Shown: positions 8,948-17,589 of the stretch, one piece after another
Position numbering within the stretch: position 1 is the stretch's first letter
Layout of the letters: each line of letters starts with the position of its first letter
Assembly: GCF_014235765.1 (NCBI RefSeq)
Contig: NZ_JACMYH010000002.1
Span: 575,890 to 639,889 of the forward strand
Reading direction: 5' to 3'
Origin: Pseudomonas baltica
GTDB taxonomy: Bacteria; Pseudomonadota; Gammaproteobacteria; Pseudomonadales; Pseudomonadaceae
Length of the DNA stretch: 64,000 nucleotides
Made by a program: the position numbers and the translations under genes
The notes under the pieces: generated by a model
What the model was told of the DNA's origin: nothing
Databases searched by the model: none
What the model saw: the letters and a program-made list of their open reading frames with translations, nothing else

Positions 8948-9427
8948 ATGAAGAAGTCGTCCGCCCAAGGTTCCGAAGATCCGATCCTGCAGTGGGTCAC
9001 CTTCCGTCTGGACAATGAAACCTACGGCATCAATGTGATGCAGGTGCAGGAAGTGTTGCGCTACACCGAAATCGCACCGGTGCCGGGTGCGCCCAGCTAC
9101 GTGTTGGGTATCATCAACCTGCGCGGTAACGTGGTCACGGTGATCGATACGCGTCAGCGCTTCGGTCTGGATTCCAGCGATGTCAGCGACAATACGCGCA
9201 TCGTCATCATCGAGGCCGACAAGCAGGTGGTAGGGATTCTGGTCGACAGCGTCGCCGAGGTTGTCTACCTGCGCCAGTCCGAAGTCGAAACGGCGCCCAA
9301 CGTCGGTAACGACGAGTCGGCCAAGTTCATTCAGGGCGTGTGCAACAAGAATGGCGAACTGCTGATTCTTGTCGAGCTGGACAAGATGATGTCCGAAGAA
9401 GAGTGGTCCGAGCTGGAGAATATCTGA
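8948..9427 (+). CDS. cheW: Chemotaxis coupling protein CheW
   Basis: A 159-residue single CheW domain linking chemoreceptors to CheA. Motifs seen: LQWVTFRLDNETYGINVMQVQEVLR, the VLGIINLRGNVVTVIDTR loop of CheW-like proteins, and VGILVDSVAEVVYL. It lies 40 nt after parP with a GGGG-containing leader. The next gene begins directly after the stop codon. Confidence 0.95.
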   Translation: MKKSSAQGSEDPILQWVTFRLDNETYGINVMQVQEVLRYTEIAPVPGAPSYVLGIINLRGNVVTVIDTRQRFGLDSSDVSDNTRIVIIEADKQVVGILVDSVAEVVYLRQSEVETAPNVGNDESAKFIQGVCNKNGELLILVELDKMMSEEEWSELENI

Positions 9428-9820
9428 TTGATCTTCGAGGTTGCAGTCGTCCTGCTGGCGGTGCTGTGGGTTGGAACGGTCTCGCTGTTCCTGTCCTACC
9501 AGAAAAGCCAGCGCCTGCTGGCTGCTGAACAGGCGGCAGGCGATGCGCTGCGCGATCAGCGGCTGCGCGAGCTGACCAAGCGCCTGGACGACTACCAGAA
9601 TCTCAACGTGCGCCTGGGCGAAGCACTGCACGAGTTGCGCGCGGTGGTTGGGCCATTGCCGGAGAAGCTGGCCCAGCTCGAGCAACGCGACCCCGGCAGC
9701 CTGTCGTTTGCCCAGGCGGGCAAGTTGGTGGCCATGGGCGCGTCGGTGGATGAGCTGACCCAGGCCTGCGGCCTCACCCAGGCCGAGGCCGAGCTGATGA
9801 GCAAACTGCACCGCGGCTGA
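9428..9820 (+). CDS. DUF2802 membrane-anchored protein at the end of the chemotaxis operon
   Basis: A 130-residue protein with an N-terminal membrane helix (FEVAVVLLAVLWVGTVSLFLSY), a charged coiled-coil-like middle (LRELTKRLDDYQNLNVRLGEALHELRAVV) and a C-terminal segment resembling a small DNA-binding-like helical unit (AQAGKLVAMGASVDELTQACGLTQAEAELM). It starts with TTG immediately after the cheW stop. It is constantly associated with cheW in Pseudomonas, but its function is not established. Confidence 0.75.
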   Translation: MIFEVAVVLLAVLWVGTVSLFLSYQKSQRLLAAEQAAGDALRDQRLRELTKRLDDYQNLNVRLGEALHELRAVVGPLPEKLAQLEQRDPGSLSFAQAGKLVAMGASVDELTQACGLTQAEAELMSKLHRG

Positions 9821-9861
9821 GCGCCCAGCGCCTGTTGCTCGTCAGCATCCGGCGGTGTCAC

Positions 9862-12612
9862 TCAGGTGTGGGTCCAGCTCAGGCTGCTGCCTACCCGCGA
9901 AAAGCGGTTGAGTGGCGTGAGTGTCTGATACGCATCGTTGAACCCCGACCAGTCGAGGACGCCGTTGATGTCGCGGATCGGCAACGCCGCCAGGTTCCAC
10001 GCTTCGCGGTACTGCGCCAGCTCAAGCAACCGCTGGCTGATGGTGTGGTTGAGTGCACCGGGCCCGCTGATGTGGTTCAAGGTAATGGCATAACGCTGGA
10101 AGCCTTCGGGATCGGTTGCCCGATCCGGACGGCTATCGTAGAACCGTGGCTGCGCCTCGAAGCGCTCCAGCATCGTTTGCGACACTGCATCCAGGGTCGG
10201 ATTGCCCGCGTGGCTGCCGATCATGCTGTTGCCGAACTGGATGTTCATGCCCAGGGTTTCATTGGACAGGGGCACCGAAAGGATCAGGCCTCGGTCCGAC
10301 GTGCGCAGCGGTACGCTATCGATGGGTTCGGCCAGCTGCCCCATGGGGGTTTTCTCTCCGGGTGCGAGGATGCTGTCGTCCATATCCATGTACAGGCCGC
10401 CTTCGCTTTTCAGAATTCGATAGCGCAGCACGTCGGATGCCGAAGCGTAGTTGGTGGCGATTCCGCCGTTGCCTTCGATGGCCGCCTGGTATTGCCGAAA
10501 ATAGCGACTGCGTTTGAACGCCGTGTACAGCGGATGCGGTTCGAACGGGATGACCCGCAGCGAGGGCGCATGCTGGGCCAACAGCTCGACATTGCGCGCA
10601 TAGGCTTGCGGTGAGGTCGTGGAAAGGAACAGGCGGTATTGGTAACTGCTGTCGCGCAGCAGGGCGGCATTGCGTCCTACGTTTTCCAGCAAGGCAGCGC
10701 TGATGACCTTGTCGCCGACCCACAGGCAGGAGATTTTCTTCGCGATGGCTTTCATGACCGGTGGGCGCAGTTCGCCAAGGCTCAGCGGCAGTGTCAGATC
10801 GACCCCCAGCGCCCGTAGGGTCTGCGCGCGCTGGGCGTCGGTGACGGGCCGCGCGACGTTCGGCAACCGCGACAGCGAGCGCCCGCCAGGCTGCGGCGCC
10901 ACGTAGCACGGCGGATCGATCTCGTTGAGGTCGGTGCTCTGGACGAAGGCGTCACGCTCCACATCGTAGTGAACGGCAGCGACGTATCCGTCTATTTCAC
11001 ATTCCAGAAGGTCGTGCCTGCCACTGTAGCTGGGCACGCGAATGATGGCATCGCTAAGCGCCTGGTCCGCCCCGGCCACGGGTTGCACCGATTGCGGCAG
11101 GCTGAAGGCGGTCTCCAGAACTGGCTCCAGGGCCGCAAGGTGCGGGGCCTGCACCGGGCTCAGCGGGTAGCCGAGCTGGCCGTTGATGCGTGCCGGGATG
11201 ACGAACTCGGCACGCTTGAAGCGGAAGATTGCCGGTCTTTGGGGAATCTGCAGGTGCAGCAGTGGGGTTGCATTGAGCATGCCCCAGACCGCATCGCCGG
11301 CGCCGGCGGCGCGCTGCTCCAGGTTTTTCCCGTTGATTGCCCGATCCAGCCCAAGGCCTAGTTGAGCAAGGCCGCCCAAGGCAAAGATTGGCGCCAGTTC
11401 CGGCACCACCATCGCGATCGGGGCCAGGGTGTTGATGGCCGAAGTGAAGTAGCCGCGCCACTTTTCCTGGGTTACCGAGCTGTCGGTGTCGATGATGAAC
11501 GCGGCGTCCTGCTCGCTGCGTTTCTTCTGTTGGCGGGCCATGGCCATGAACAGGTCGCCTTCGATGGGCGGGCTGTAGTAGCTCGTCCGGTAGTTGACCG
11601 TATCCTCGGGTACCCACAAACCGCTGGTGGCGAAACCGGGATGTCTGTCGGGATCGAAATGGTGGTAGGCGGGGTACAGGCCCAGACCCGTAAGCGCGGT
11701 GGCGAGGCCACTGAAACCCAGCGTGTCGGCTTCGTCGCCGGGTGGAAAGTGTGCTTCGAGCGCTCGACGCGTGTGTGGATGCTTGCAGTGCTTGGCCACC
11801 CACCGCTTCATCGACGATTCGTCGGTGAATTCGTGGAACGGCGAGCTGTTGCCGGGTATGTACAGCACCGTCAGCCCGGTCGCAGTGTTTTTCAGGCACA
11901 GCAGATTGGTCGCTGCATAGCCGTAGATATTCAGGCAGGCGACGTGTACGGCATGAGGCCGCGGCAGCAGGCCTGCAATCTGCCAGGCCAGAACCCGACC
12001 GGCATCGCTCAGGCTCGCGTGGCTCGTCTGCCTGTTGCAGGCCGCGATGAAGTTGACTTTGGCCGCATCGCGGTAGGCTTGCAGTCCGTTTTTCCAGTAG
12101 CCCTTGAGCATGTGCTTGTAGGGCGTCTGGAAGTCCATGTGCCAGATGAAGCGTTGAAACTCTTCGGCAGGAAGGCGTACGTGGTTGGCCGGGTCGTAGC
12201 CCGCCGACGATGTCTGCCGGTACAGGCCGTTGTACACCAGGTACTCGCTGCCATAGTCGAACAAACCCTTTTCATCCAGATGGTCGACCAGGGTGATCGG
12301 GTAGGGCGGCGGGGTGCCGGCCCAAGCAGCATGCAGGGCGGCGCCGATCAGATCATTGTTCGATTCGCCCTGCCAGTTCGACAGCAGCGCCTGGGTCATG
12401 GTCAGCTTGCGCACGACCTTGGCGATGCAGCGCTGGCCTTTGAATCGATAGTGCAGGGTAACGGCGTCGACCTTGTCCGGATTCAGCTCCAGGCCCTGTT
12501 TCGACGCCCACTTGCGTACCGCATCGGCAGCGGCGCGATCGGGCCTGGGGTAATCCTGGAGGGCGTCGCGGACGGCTTGCACACCCTGCGGGCTGATGAA
12601 TCGGGAAGTCAT
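9862..12612 (-). CDS. Putative toxin/effector: dermonecrotic-toxin-like N-terminus and TcdA/TcdB-like glycosyltransferase
   Basis: A 916-residue protein on the strand opposite its left neighbours. The ATG at 12612 is preferred over an in-frame one at 12654 because AAAGGA lies about 9 nt before it. Residues 20-470 resemble the Pseudomonas dermonecrotic-toxin/DUF6543 family (VLYIPGNSSPFHEF, IEGDLFMAMARQQ, a hydrophobic stretch APIAMVVPELAPIFALGGLAQLG). The last 300 residues look like a clostridial-glucosylating-toxin GT domain: LWVGDK near the start, SDVLRYRILKSEGG, then the metal/UDP-sugar motif YMDMD (a DxD, DNA near 10375-10390), and a C-terminal SSLSW. Asp, Arg and both Asp of the DxD match the catalytic layout of TcdB. 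There is no signal peptide and no adjacent immunity or secretion gene. Catalytic activity, target and export route are unknown. Confidence 0.75.
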   Translation of the reverse strand: MTSRFISPQGVQAVRDALQDYPRPDRAAADAVRKWASKQGLELNPDKVDAVTLHYRFKGQRCIAKVVRKLTMTQALLSNWQGESNNDLIGAALHAAWAGTPPPYPITLVDHLDEKGLFDYGSEYLVYNGLYRQTSSAGYDPANHVRLPAEEFQRFIWHMDFQTPYKHMLKGYWKNGLQAYRDAAKVNFIAACNRQTSHASLSDAGRVLAWQIAGLLPRPHAVHVACLNIYGYAATNLLCLKNTATGLTVLYIPGNSSPFHEFTDESSMKRWVAKHCKHPHTRRALEAHFPPGDEADTLGFSGLATALTGLGLYPAYHHFDPDRHPGFATSGLWVPEDTVNYRTSYYSPPIEGDLFMAMARQQKKRSEQDAAFIIDTDSSVTQEKWRGYFTSAINTLAPIAMVVPELAPIFALGGLAQLGLGLDRAINGKNLEQRAAGAGDAVWGMLNATPLLHLQIPQRPAIFRFKRAEFVIPARINGQLGYPLSPVQAPHLAALEPVLETAFSLPQSVQPVAGADQALSDAIIRVPSYSGRHDLLECEIDGYVAAVHYDVERDAFVQSTDLNEIDPPCYVAPQPGGRSLSRLPNVARPVTDAQRAQTLRALGVDLTLPLSLGELRPPVMKAIAKKISCLWVGDKVISAALLENVGRNAALLRDSSYQYRLFLSTTSPQAYARNVELLAQHAPSLRVIPFEPHPLYTAFKRSRYFRQYQAAIEGNGGIATNYASASDVLRYRILKSEGGLYMDMDDSILAPGEKTPMGQLAEPIDSVPLRTSDRGLILSVPLSNETLGMNIQFGNSMIGSHAGNPTLDAVSQTMLERFEAQPRFYDSRPDRATDPEGFQRYAITLNHISGPGALNHTISQRLLELAQYREAWNLAALPIRDINGVLDWSGFNDAYQTLTPLNRFSRVGSSLSWTHT

Positions 12613-12798
12613 GGCGGTATTCCTTTCAGAGCACGGAAAGTCGTGCCAGGCCATGATTCGTTCGGCGCATCGGGTGGACGTGGTAACTATTTAGGGCGGC
12701 CGCCGCCGGTACCGATAGCAAACCGGCCCGGTAAAGGCTATCGACGCGATCGCCGTAGACTCGATTCAAGGGGTGGAAAAAGCCTTCTGGCCCAGGCG

Positions 12799-13119
12799 CT
12801 ACAAGGCCTTGGGCGTGATGTCTCGCTCGGCCGGCGCAGGCGCCAGTTCGAAGCCGGAAGGGGTCTTGCCTTGCAGGTGCCAGGCAAAGGCGATGATCTC
12901 TGCGATGGTCAGGTACAACTCGTGGGGGATGCTGTCGCCCAGTTCCATGCGTGCCAGCATCTTCACCAGCTCGGCATTTTCATACACCGGTACTTCGTAT
13001 TCGCGCGCCATGGCCAGGATCGCTTCAGCCAGCTCATCGTCGCCCTTGGCAGTGAGGATAGGTGCCTTCTGGCCGTCGTAGCGCAGGGCGATGGCTTGGC
13101 GCGGGGCTCGTTCGTTCAT
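12799..13119 (-). CDS. FlhB-like cytoplasmic-domain protein
   Basis: A 106-residue protein matching the C-terminal cytoplasmic domain of FlhB/YscU export-switch proteins (AIALRYDGQKAPILTAKG, VPVYENAELVKMLARMELGDSIPHELYLTIAEIIAFAWHL). It has no membrane part and no NPTH self-cleavage site, beginning just after where that motif would be. Its ATG overlaps the fliK stop. FlhB-C paralogues encoded next to fliK are common in Pseudomonas; a role in export specificity switching is inferred. Confidence 0.88.
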   Translation of the reverse strand: MNERAPRQAIALRYDGQKAPILTAKGDDELAEAILAMAREYEVPVYENAELVKMLARMELGDSIPHELYLTIAEIIAFAWHLQGKTPSGFELAPAPAERDITPKAL

Positions 13120-14681
13120 GCGGTTTCATCCACCCAGCGTTGTTCCAGTCGCGTACGAGCGCCTTGGGGGGCGGTGCCTTGATGGCACTGCAGATCGGCC
13201 ACGTTCAAACCGCTGGCCTGCAGGCGCTGCCGCAGATTGTCCAGTTGGTTTTCGATGAGCAGGGCGGTGGCTGGTCGTTGCGCCCATAACTGGCTGGAGA
13301 GGCTGCCGTGGGCCAGTTGCGCCTGCACCTGCAGCGGGCCCAGTGCATCCAGATCGAAGGCCAGGTCCAGGCGCCAGATCTTTTCCTGGGCGGGCCTGAG
13401 CTCGTTCTTGTCGTGGGGCTGTTGGTCCGGTGGCGGGTCTTCGCGTTGCACCTTGACCTGCAGCGGGATGAAATCGTGTAGGTGGCGCATGGGGATCTCC
13501 AGTTGCCAGGTGGTCTGCGTGGCGCCATCTGGGGTACGCCCGGTCTGTTCCAGGCCAGCGAGCTGATGACTCTGCAGGCGCGCCACCGCCGCACCGGCCA
13601 GGCGCAGCAGGTGTTCGAGATCGTCTTCGCCTTCGCTTTTCTGCGCCGTGCGGGCGGGCAGGGGAAAGCTTGCCGGGACGATTTTTTCGCTGACCTGCCC
13701 CCAGGCATTCAGGGCATTGCGCACGCGCCCCGGCAGCACCTGAGCGAGCACATTGGCCGCCACGGCCGGTTGCGCCGCCGGATTGGGCACCGCAGCAGGC
13801 GCGATCTGCGCCATCAGGCGCAGCAGCGCCGACTTGAGATCGGGTGCCGGTTGGCCGTTGAGCAGATTGGCTTCCAGGAATGCGCCGCTGGCGACCACGG
13901 CCTGTGCAACGGTTTTCGGGTCGGCCATTTGCTGCATGTCCGGCAAGCTGGCCAACAGGCGCTCCAGGCCCGCCCGCGTCGGTGGCGCGAGTTCCGGGTT
14001 CTGCCGCAGGCTCTGCACCGCGCTCAGGAGGCTGTCCAAGGAACCCTGCCGAGCTTGCTGGGCGCCCAATTGCTGGGCCACGGCCAGTTGGTCCATGCGC
14101 CCGCTCAAGGGCACGAAATTCAGGCTGCGGTCGCTCATCACCTGGGCGCTGAGCAGGCTGCCCAGGCGCAGCGGCTGAGGGCTCTCGATGGCCAGGATAT
14201 TGCCCGCCTGAGCGGTGTTGAGCAGGGTCACCATGGCCCGATACACCGCCGGCTGCCCGGCGATCTGCGGCAGCATCTGGCTGCTGCTGACCTTGCCCTG
14301 CAACAGCGTGCCCACCGGCAATGCCTGGGTGTCGATGCGGGTCAGGGTCAGCGGGGCGCCGTTGCCGCGCTCCTGGGTGGCGACCAGGGCCGCGCCGCCG
14401 GCCAGATGCGAAACCAGCAATGCAGTGCCCTGGGGCAGCGGTTGCAGGCTGCTGGCGGTGATCGTCGCCACCCCGCCACCGGCCAGGCTCAGGCGCAACA
14501 GCAGTTGAAAGTCCTGGGCGCCGGCCTTGACCGACACCACCTCGGCGTCGACTGTCTCGCCCAAAGCCAGCAGGTTGTCCAGTGGCTGGGTGATCTTCAC
14601 CATCTCGGTGTTCGAGGCACTGGCGCGCGCGGCTCCGTTGGCAGACGGCAGCGCGGCTAGGTTGCTGATCAGGTCAGGCAT
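13116..14681 (-). CDS. fliK: Flagellar hook-length control protein FliK
   Basis: A 521-residue protein, Ala/Gln/Leu-rich through its N-terminal two thirds as expected of the ruler part, with a FliK C-terminal domain from about residue 380 (TTWQLEIPMRHLHDFIPLQVKVQRED, WRLDLAFDLDALGPLQVQAQLAHGSLSSQLWAQRPATALLIENQLDNLRQRL). The last region is the conserved LxLxPxxLG-like part that contacts FlhB. Start chosen at 14681 (MPDLISNLAAL); upstream in-frame codons to 14771 have no coding character. It is coupled to the flhB-like gene. A second FliK may exist elsewhere in the genome. Confidence 0.88.
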   Translation of the reverse strand: MPDLISNLAALPSANGAARASASNTEMVKITQPLDNLLALGETVDAEVVSVKAGAQDFQLLLRLSLAGGGVATITASSLQPLPQGTALLVSHLAGGAALVATQERGNGAPLTLTRIDTQALPVGTLLQGKVSSSQMLPQIAGQPAVYRAMVTLLNTAQAGNILAIESPQPLRLGSLLSAQVMSDRSLNFVPLSGRMDQLAVAQQLGAQQARQGSLDSLLSAVQSLRQNPELAPPTRAGLERLLASLPDMQQMADPKTVAQAVVASGAFLEANLLNGQPAPDLKSALLRLMAQIAPAAVPNPAAQPAVAANVLAQVLPGRVRNALNAWGQVSEKIVPASFPLPARTAQKSEGEDDLEHLLRLAGAAVARLQSHQLAGLEQTGRTPDGATQTTWQLEIPMRHLHDFIPLQVKVQREDPPPDQQPHDKNELRPAQEKIWRLDLAFDLDALGPLQVQAQLAHGSLSSQLWAQRPATALLIENQLDNLRQRLQASGLNVADLQCHQGTAPQGARTRLEQRWVDETA

Positions 14682-14852
14682 GGATGAAACCTGTGTCGGT
14701 TGCGCCCTTGGGCGTGAGCTGCGCATGTATAATGCGCGGCCACTGCGGCCGGCTCTGCTATACAGTGCCATGGAAGTATAGCGGCCATGCCCTGCAGAAC
14801 TTGAACACGGCTCGACGCCGTGACGTGCGATCCGATTTCATAAGGCCGAGTC

Positions 14853-15485
14853 TTGACCCCATACCTGGATGCCACCGATCTATCCTGCGAGCGCGATGGG
14901 CGGCTGCTGTTCGAGCGTCTGCAGGTGCAGGTGGCAGCCGGCGACATGCTTCAGGTGTGCGGCCCCAACGGCTGTGGCAAGACCAGCCTGCTGCGCCTGC
15001 TGGCCGGGTTGATGCAGCCCGCTGAAGGGCAGGTCGCCCTGACGGCGCAGGCGCAGACCGCACACCGGCGCGAACGTGGCTGCCCGCTGGTATGGATCGG
15101 CCATGCGCCCGGCATCAACGAGACACTCAGCGCCGAGGAAAACCTGGCCTGGCTCTGCGCGCTGCACACCCCGGCCAGTCGCGAGCGCATCTGGGCGGCA
15201 TTGGCGGCCATCGGCCTGCGCGGTTTCGAAGACGTGCCGTGTCACCGGCTTTCAGCCGGCCAGCGGCGCCGCGTGGCGCTTGCTCGTCTGCATCTGCCCG
15301 GCCCGCCGCTGTGGATTCTCGACGAGCCGTTCACTGCACTCGATGCACAGGCAGTGGAGCAGTTGGAACGGCACCTGGTTGGACACTGCGAGCGAGGCGG
15401 CATGGTCGTGCTGACCACCCATCATCTGCTGGCGCAGACCCCCGGCAGCTACCGGCGGCTGGAACTGGACGCGCAGGCGGCATGA
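14853..15485 (+). CDS. ccmA: Haem exporter ATP-binding protein CcmA
   Basis: A 210-residue ABC ATPase of the CcmABCD complex that releases holo-CcmE during cytochrome c maturation. Walker A is GPNGCGKTS, signature [14 protein letters not shown], Walker B LWILDEPF, and the H-loop His lies in TTHH. Translation appears to begin at a TTG (14853) since no nearby ATG is in frame; confidence in the start is moderate. It is the first gene of a nine-gene operon, divergent from fliK. Confidence 0.95.
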   Translation: MTPYLDATDLSCERDGRLLFERLQVQVAAGDMLQVCGPNGCGKTSLLRLLAGLMQPAEGQVALTAQAQTAHRRERGCPLVWIGHAPGINETLSAEENLAWLCALHTPASRERIWAALAAIGLRGFEDVPCHRLSAGQRRRVALARLHLPGPPLWILDEPFTALDAQAVEQLERHLVGHCERGGMVVLTTHHLLAQTPGSYRRLELDAQAA

Positions 15486-16150
15486 GTGTTTTCGTCCTGT
15501 TGCTCAAGCGCGAAGCACGGCTGCTGTGTCGACGGCCCGCCGAGCTGGCCAACCCGCTGGTGTTTTTCGCCCTCGTCATCGCGCTGTTCCCGCTGGCCGT
15601 GGGTCCGCAGATGCAAGTGCTGCAAGGTCTTTCCCCCGGCCTGGTATGGGTAGCGGCACTGCTGGCCGTGCTGCTGTCACTCGACGGCCTGTTTCGCAGC
15701 GATCTGGAGGACGGTTCGCTGGAACAATGGATATTGTCCGAACATCCACTGCCCTTGCTGGTGCTGGCCAAGGTGCTGGTGCACTGGCTGTTTTCCGGGC
15801 TGGCGCTGGTGCTCGTTTCCCCGCTGCTGGCGCTGATGCTCGGGCTGCCCGAGCGCTGCCTGCCGGTGCTGTTGCTGTCGTTGCTGCTCGGCACCCCGGT
15901 GCTCAGCCTGCTCGGCGCAGTGGGGGCGGCGTTGACGGTCGGGCTCAAGCGCGGCGGCCTGCTGTTGGCGCTGCTGACGCTGCCGTTGTACATCCCGGTG
16001 CTGATTCTGGGAAGTGGCGCCCTGCAGGCGTCGTTGCAGCAGCTGCCAGCCACAGGTTACCTGTTGTGGCTGGGCAGCCTGACAGCGTTGTCGGTGACCT
16101 TGGCGCCTTTCGCCATCGCGGCGGGGCTGAAGATCAGTGTCGGCGAATGA
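15482..16150 (+). CDS. ccmB: Haem exporter permease CcmB
   Basis: A 222-residue integral membrane protein with about six hydrophobic helices (for example [59 protein letters not shown]). It pairs with CcmA. The ATG at 15482 overlaps the ccmA stop. The motif [17 protein letters not shown] is typical of CcmB. Confidence 0.94.
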   Translation: MSVFVLLLKREARLLCRRPAELANPLVFFALVIALFPLAVGPQMQVLQGLSPGLVWVAALLAVLLSLDGLFRSDLEDGSLEQWILSEHPLPLLVLAKVLVHWLFSGLALVLVSPLLALMLGLPERCLPVLLLSLLLGTPVLSLLGAVGAALTVGLKRGGLLLALLTLPLYIPVLILGSGALQASLQQLPATGYLLWLGSLTALSVTLAPFAIAAGLKISVGE

Positions 16151-16199
16151 ACGGGCCAGGCCGCGTGTGCGTCTGGCTCATGCTTTTGGATACGGGGTC

Positions 16200-16976
16200 A
16201 TGAAAAACAAGGTGATGAACTGGACGTGGTTTCACAAGCTCGGCTCGCCCAAGGCATTCCATGCCCTGAGCGGACGCCTGCTGCCGTGGTTGAGCGCGGC
16301 GGCGGCACTGCTGATCGGCACGGGCGTTGTCTGGGGGCTGGCTTTCGCGCCGCCGGATTACCAGCAGGGCAACAGTTTTCGCATCATCTACATTCACGTG
16401 CCAGCAGCCATGCTTGCCCAGTCCTGCTACGTGATGATGGCGCTGGCCGGCGTGGTGGGGCTGGTGTGGAAGATGAAGATCGCCGACATCGCGCTGCAAT
16501 GCGCTGCACCGGTGGGCGCCTGGATGACCGTGTTGGCGCTGGCCACGGGCGCCATCTGGGGCAAACCGACGTGGGGCAGTTGGTGGGTCTGGGATGCGCG
16601 CCTGACCTCCATGCTCATCCTGCTGTTCCTCTACCTGGGGCTGCTTGCCCTGGGGCAGGCCATCGGCAACCGCGAGAACGCGGCCAAGGCCTGTGCGGTA
16701 CTGGCCATCGTTGGCGTGGTCAACATTCCGATCATCAAGTATTCGGTGCAGTGGTGGAACACCCTGCATCAGGGCGCCACGTTCAGCCTGACCGAAAAAC
16801 CGGCGATGCCCGCGCAGATGTGGTTGCCGCTGCTGCTCACGGTGCTCGGCTTCTACTGTTTCTTCGGCGCCGTGCTGTTGTTGCGCATGCGCCTGGAGGT
16901 GCTCAGACGCGAAGCCCGCAGCCGCTGGGTCCGGGAGTACCTGGCCGGTGCCTTGAAAACGAAGGCCGCGCCATGA
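16200..16976 (+). CDS. ccmC: Haem chaperone-loading protein CcmC
   Basis: A 258-residue membrane protein with the haem-handling WWD signature ([13 protein letters not shown]) and flanking conserved His residues (IYIHVPAAM; the segment near [10 protein letters not shown]). It transfers haem to CcmE. The start at 16200 ([10 protein letters not shown]) has GGA 9 nt upstream; ATG at 16215 is an alternative that would match shorter family members. There is a 49-nt gap after ccmB, the only real gap in the operon. Confidence 0.94.
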   Translation: MKNKVMNWTWFHKLGSPKAFHALSGRLLPWLSAAAALLIGTGVVWGLAFAPPDYQQGNSFRIIYIHVPAAMLAQSCYVMMALAGVVGLVWKMKIADIALQCAAPVGAWMTVLALATGAIWGKPTWGSWWVWDARLTSMLILLFLYLGLLALGQAIGNRENAAKACAVLAIVGVVNIPIIKYSVQWWNTLHQGATFSLTEKPAMPAQMWLPLLLTVLGFYCFFGAVLLLRMRLEVLRREARSRWVREYLAGALKTKAAP

Positions 16977-17149
16977 GCTTCGATTCGTTCGGCGAGTTTC
17001 TGAGCATGGGGCGCCACGGCGTCTACGTCTGGTCGGCCTATGGCCTGTGCCTGCTGGTGCTGGTGGTCAACGTGGCCGGACCGCTGCTGGCCCGGCGACG
17101 TCACCTGCAACAGGGAGCGCGACGTCTGCGCCGGGAGGGTCGACCGTGA
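16973..17149 (+). CDS. ccmD: Haem exporter subunit CcmD
   Basis: A 58-residue single-span protein: an amphipathic N-terminus ([22 protein letters not shown]), a helix [15 protein letters not shown] and a basic C-terminus ([15 protein letters not shown]). It stabilises the CcmABC-CcmE complex. It starts at 16973, overlapping ccmC by 4 nt, and ends inside the ccmE start (GTGA). Confidence 0.92.
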   Translation: MSFDSFGEFLSMGRHGVYVWSAYGLCLLVLVVNVAGPLLARRRHLQQGARRLRREGRP

Positions 17150-17589
17150 ATCCGCTACGCAAAAAACGCCTGACGCTCATCCTCGCCCTGGTGGCAGGTG
17201 TCGCGCTTGCCGTGGGCCTGGCCCTGGGTGCATTGCAGCAGAACATCAACCTGTTCTACACGCCGACCCAGATCGCCAATGGCGAGGCGCCGGTGGGCAC
17301 GCGCATTCGCGCCGGCGGCATGGTCGAGCGGGGCTCGCTGCAGCGTTCCGGCGACTCGCTGGATGTCCGCTTCGTGGTTACCGACTTCCAGCGCAGCGTC
17401 ACCATCACCTACCGCGGCATCCTCCCCGACCTGTTTCGCGAGGGGCAGGGTATCGTCGCCCTCGGCACCCTGAACGCTGCCGGCGTGGTGCAGGCGGACG
17501 AGGTACTGGCCAAGCACGACGAGAAATACATGCCCCCGGAAGTCACCAAAGCCTTGAAAGACTCCGGCCGAATGGAAGCTTCGCCATGA
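17146..17589 (+). CDS. ccmE: Periplasmic haem chaperone CcmE
   Basis: A 147-residue protein with one N-terminal anchor helix ([22 protein letters not shown]) and an OB-fold. The haem-binding His lies in [13 protein letters not shown], within the classic HxxxY context. Start is GTG at 17146, overlapping ccmD, with GGGAGGG upstream. It accepts haem from CcmC and delivers it to CcmF/H. Confidence 0.96.
   Translation: MNPLRKKRLTLILALVAGVALAVGLALGALQQNINLFYTPTQIANGEAPVGTRIRAGGMVERGSLQRSGDSLDVRFVVTDFQRSVTITYRGILPDLFREGQGIVALGTLNAAGVVQADEVLAKHDEKYMPPEVTKALKDSGRMEASP

Noticed and set aside
11362..13182. 606-codon plus-strand open frame antisense to the putative toxin
   Set aside because: GC-rich antisense shadow: low-complexity basic composition, no domain, no start signal, and it runs across the flhB-like gene too.
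14700..14733. Promoter for ccmA based on TATAAT at 14728-14733
   Set aside because: No -35 box at acceptable spacing was found; the TATAAT may be chance.
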